A DNA stretch of 45,800 bases from Pseudomonadota bacterium. Its GTDB lineage: Bacteria; Desulfobacterota; SM23-61. The notes under the pieces were generated by a model. The model was not told the origin of the DNA, did not search any database, and worked only from the letters and a program-made list of their open reading frames with translations. The stretch covers positions 1 to 45,800 of the forward strand of contig JAHJQK010000172.1 of assembly GCA_018819135.1 (NCBI GenBank). The letters run 5' to 3'. Of the stretch, positions 43,554 through 45,800 are shown piece after piece (the first letter of the stretch is position 1; each line of letters starts with the position of its first letter). The position numbers were made by a program, and so were the translations under genes.

Positions 43554-44405
43554 TTACTTTCCCAGGTCTTCTTCTTTTTTACCTGCATCCGGGAAGAAGA
43601 GAGGAGATCCAAATTTGTCCACACCGAAGGTCTTGATGACCTCCTGCGCCTCTTTTGACACCATGAAATCAGCAAAAGATTTGGCCCCGGCGGCATTCAC
43701 TTTGGGCCATTTGGATGGATTGACTTCCATGACATGGTAAATGTTGAGCAGCAAGGCATCGCCTTCCGTTAAAATGTCGAGGTGCAGATTTTTCCTCAAA
43801 GCAAGATAGGTCCCCCGGTCGGCCAGGGTATAGCCCTTTTTCTCGGAGGTAACATTGAGGGTCTGCCCCATTCCGAGGCCGGCCTGCTGATACCATTTTC
43901 CCTTTTCTGGATTCATCCCGGAAGCTTTCCAGATGGCCTTCTCTTTGGAATGGGTCCCGGAGTTATCCCCGCGGGAAAGGAATAAAGTCCCTGCGGAGGC
44001 GATTTTTTTGAAGGCCTCGGTTGCAACTTTCATCCCTTTGATCTTCGCCGGGTCTTCTGCCGGCCCCACCACGATAAAATCGTTATGCATGACAATTCTT
44101 CGATTGACCCCGTATCCGCCGGCAATAAACTTCTTCTCCGCGGCTGGGGAATGCACCAACAGCACATCACCCTCTCCCTTCTGCCCCATAGCCATGGCCT
44201 GTCCCGAGCCCACAGCGATGGTCTTTACAAAATAGCCGGTCTTCTTTTCAAAGATGGGGATGAGCACATCCAGCAGGCCCGAGTCCTGAGTGCTGGTCGT
44301 GGTAGCAAGGATAATCGATTTCTGAGCTCCACATAGGCTTGGAAAGATAAAAATCAAACAGATAATCATCCCCAGACATGTAATTCTTTTCTTGGGCATA
44401 TGCAT
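43554..44405 (-). CDS. tupA: tungstate-binding periplasmic protein
   Basis: The 283-aa protein has a signal peptide (about 1-27, ending LCGAQ) and the TupA pattern LATTTSTQDSGLLDVLIPIFEKKTG, VGSGQAMAMGQKGEGDVLLVHSP, RIVMHNDFIVVGP and SRGDNSGTHSKE. The TTST, S and R residues in these loops bind the oxyanion in TupA/WtpA-like proteins. It delivers tungstate with high affinity, which an anaerobe with AOR and perhaps formate dehydrogenases would need. It starts 6 bp after the regulator stop. An in-frame ATG six bases in (44399) is an alternative. Confidence 0.92.
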   Translation of the reverse strand: MHMPKKRITCLGMIICLIFIFPSLCGAQKSIILATTTSTQDSGLLDVLIPIFEKKTGYFVKTIAVGSGQAMAMGQKGEGDVLLVHSPAAEKKFIAGGYGVNRRIVMHNDFIVVGPAEDPAKIKGMKVATEAFKKIASAGTLFLSRGDNSGTHSKEKAIWKASGMNPEKGKWYQQAGLGMGQTLNVTSEKKGYTLADRGTYLALRKNLHLDILTEGDALLLNIYHVMEVNPSKWPKVNAAGAKSFADFMVSKEAQEVIKTFGVDKFGSPLFFPDAGKKEEDLGK

Positions 44406-44411
44406 CTCTCT

Positions 44412-45332
44412 TCATGAACTTTGTGAATAGATAATTTTGCCTGAATTTTTAAATTCATAACTCCCCAAGTTTTCCACCCGGCTCCGAAATTCTTTGGAAT
44501 TGAGGATCTCTATGAAAGCCTGGACCCCCCGTTCAAAAAAGGTGGATTGGTCAAGGAGCATATCGAAGCTCTCCTGGGTTAAGGGGATGAAGGACAAGCC
44601 TAAAAGTTTTGATACCGACCCCGTGGCCAGGCCCACATCGGTCTCTTTGGCCAAGATGGAGAGTCCCACTTCAAAGTGGGTATAAACTTCATTTTCATAT
44701 CCCTTGATCGACGGGGCGGGAATCTTGAGCTGCCGAAGATGATGATCCAGGAGCACTCTGGTGCCCGAGCCTTTCTGCCGGTTAATAAACCGGACCTTCG
44801 GCTTGGCCAGATCTTTGAAACCATGGAGGTTTAAGGGATTTCCAGCGGCCACCAAAAAACCCAGGTCCCGGTTGAAAAGATTGATAACGACGGTCTTCAA
44901 GTTAGGCAGATAAGTGGATAAAAAGGGAATATTGTATTGGCCGCTCTTCGGGTCGAGCAGGTGCGACCAGGCAATATCCGTATATCCCTGGTTCAGGGCT
45001 TTGAGTCCATCCGTGCTGCCGGTGTTGGCTGAAAATAGGTAGAACTCCGGATAGGCCTTGCGGATATAGGTCTTGAGAATGTCGAGGATCGGATCATTGC
45101 TTCCGGAAGCCAAGAGTGCTCCTTCAATCTGCTTGCTTTTTCTACGGGCCTCAGCCATGCCGGCTCTGGTATTGGTATCAATCCACTCATCAATCAATTT
45201 TTTAGGGAATATCCACTTTCCAGTAACCCGAGTGGAGGGAATCCTTTGGGACTTTATCAGAGCGTAGACCTGTTTCTCATGGATGCCCAAGTATTGGGCT
45301 ACCTCTTTTGTGCTCATGATTTCTTCTGACAT
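44412..45332 (-). CDS. HTH regulator with a periplasmic-binding-protein-like ligand domain, probable tungstate/molybdate sensor
   Basis: The 306-aa protein has an excisionase/MerR-like HTH at 5-55 (MSTKEVAQYLGIHEKQVYAL, IPSTRVTGKWIFPKKLIDEW) and a PBP-like domain from about 72 (GSNDPILDILKTYI, FSANTGSTDGLKALNQGYTD, GSGTRVLLDHHL). This is the layout of HTH-PBP regulators linked to Mo/W uptake. It is the first gene of the tup operon, so feedback by oxyanion is likely. It starts six bases after GAGGAG and has no signal peptide. Confidence 0.87.
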   Translation of the reverse strand: MSEEIMSTKEVAQYLGIHEKQVYALIKSQRIPSTRVTGKWIFPKKLIDEWIDTNTRAGMAEARRKSKQIEGALLASGSNDPILDILKTYIRKAYPEFYLFSANTGSTDGLKALNQGYTDIAWSHLLDPKSGQYNIPFLSTYLPNLKTVVINLFNRDLGFLVAAGNPLNLHGFKDLAKPKVRFINRQKGSGTRVLLDHHLRQLKIPAPSIKGYENEVYTHFEVGLSILAKETDVGLATGSVSKLLGLSFIPLTQESFDMLLDQSTFFERGVQAFIEILNSKEFRSRVENLGSYEFKNSGKIIYSQSS

Positions 45333-45355
45333 TGGTTTCTCCTCGGTGCGATCCC

Positions 45356-45384
45356 ATCATAAAATAGTCCTAAATTTTTGTCAA
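45356..45384 (-). promoter_or_regulatory. promoter of the regulator-tupABC operon
   Basis: On the minus strand TTGACA (45379-45384) and TATGAT (45356-45361) are separated by 17 bp. The predicted start near 45349 leaves a leader of about 16 bases holding the GAGGAG ribosome site (45339-45344). Very AT-rich sequence lies upstream. Confidence 0.75.
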
Positions 45385-45590
45385 AGAAAATTTTTACAAA
45401 TAATTACTTTTTATTACTATATTTAACAATTAAAGGCCAGATTTCTGAGGCTATGTTTCCTTTTTACGAATGAGGAAACCAATTTCTGCGCTCTTCCTAA
45501 GTAAGAACGCGACATTCCCTTCCTTTCCTTTTTAGTTAGTCTTTGATTTTCCTTCCTTTTTAGTACTACAGCGTTAGTTTTTTCTGGACA

Positions 45591-45800
45591 ATGGAAATGG
45601 AATCTGTTATACCTATAACCGGGGCGTATGAAAGAGGCCACGGCGTTGGGAAATTTGACCGACCGGAAGGGATGATCCGTTCCGGTGGAGAAGGATCTCT
45701 ACGTCCTTTCAACAGCAATGGAAGTATGGGTATCGGATTCATGGCAAAGTTTAGTTCTCCTTTCCTGCAAAAGCCTTTTGAAATTTTTCAGGGAACTTTA
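45591..45800 (+). CDS. open frame running off the right edge, unrecognised
   Basis: From ATG 45591 (or 45597) 70 codons stay open to the window end, reading MEMESVIPITGAYERGHGVG, then KFDRPEGMIRSGGEGSL and RPFNSNGSMGIGFM. No ribosome site precedes these ATGs and the product is Gly-rich, so coding is uncertain; internal ATGs at 45672 and 45741 are also possible. The same DNA can fold (ACCGGAA...TTCCGGT, 45662-45686), so a structured leader is the alternative. The stretch 45385-45590 between the tup promoter and this frame shows only AT-rich DNA, a 7-bp inverted repeat (GTTTCCT/AGGAAAC, 45455-45479) and a repeated CCTTCCTTT motif. Confidence 0.25.
   Translation, partial: MEMESVIPITGAYERGHGVGKFDRPEGMIRSGGEGSLRPFNSNGSMGIGFMAKFSSPFLQKPFEIFQGTL

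Noticed and set aside
45423..45641. 72-codon minus-strand frame near the right edge
   Set aside because: It is Lys/Arg/Ser-rich with no ribosome site or recognisable family, and it lies upstream of the tup promoter in AT-rich DNA.
1..45800. CRISPR arrays, tRNA and rRNA genes
   Set aside because: No regularly spaced repeats, cloverleaf-like sequences or rRNA signature stretches were noticed on either strand by reading; a dedicated scan was not possible.

Overview
The window looks like a chromosomal segment of an anaerobic, metabolically versatile bacterium, most probably a member of the Desulfobacterota (former Deltaproteobacteria). This is inferred from gene content, not from a marker gene: a tungsten-type aldehyde:ferredoxin oxidoreductase with its ferredoxin, a tungstate ABC transporter, a flavodiiron protein, a B12-dependent acyl-CoA mutase, class III CoA-transferases, a thiolase, TRAP transporters and a rubrerythrin-like protein. 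No rRNA, tRNA or CRISPR array was seen.

Layout. 1-4.7 kb: the tail of a CaiB-type CoA-transferase, a PAP2 phosphatase fused to an outer-membrane barrel, an AbgB-like M20 amidohydrolase, a cyclophilin gene split by a 113-bp repeat, and a small HNH protein. 5-12.3 kb: an acyl-CoA mutase (large and small subunits) with a CoA-transferase. These are followed by an IS remnant that has destroyed a secreted-protein gene and a TRAP permease, then an isocitrate-lyase-like enzyme and an MmgE/PrpD protein. 12.4-22.7 kb: flavodiiron protein, alpha/beta hydrolase, thiolase, a frameshifted trmO, a dienoyl-CoA-reductase-like flavoenzyme, a transketolase-like enzyme and an aminotransferase. 22.8-33.6 kb: a long co-directional block of ferredoxin, AOR, PreA-like dehydrogenase, M20 deacylase and PLP lyase/synthase, then a MITE-like repeat, TRAP DctPQM and an iron alcohol dehydrogenase. 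33.6-41.7 kb: ubiE with a methyltransferase remnant, a CsgG-like lipoprotein, a radical SAM protein, a DUF362 protein, a ferritin-like protein, epmA and a UDP-sugar pyrophosphorylase. 41.7-45.3 kb: regulator-tupA-tupB-tupC on the minus strand. The last 0.4 kb holds an unresolved open frame.

How the parts may work together (inference). TRAP DctPQM, the M20 deacylase, the PLP enzyme, the PreA-like reductase and AOR could import an N-substituted amino compound, deacylate it, eliminate or replace the amino group, and oxidise the resulting aldehyde with ferredoxin reduction. The alcohol dehydrogenase could remove surplus aldehyde, and TupABC could supply the tungsten. The mutase block could rearrange a CoA-activated branched or dicarboxylic acid and cleave it. 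The mutase active site departs from methylmalonyl-CoA mutase at several normally fixed positions, so its substrate is open.

A second theme is gene decay driven by small repeats. A ~113-bp imperfect palindrome occurs in two complete copies and two partial ones, and one complete copy splits the cyclophilin gene. Other repeats include a ~224-bp element with 36-bp terminal inverted repeats, a ~300-bp segment bounded by perfect 18-bp inverted repeats, and a REP-like palindrome. There is also a 29-bp sequence duplicated upstream of two metabolic genes.
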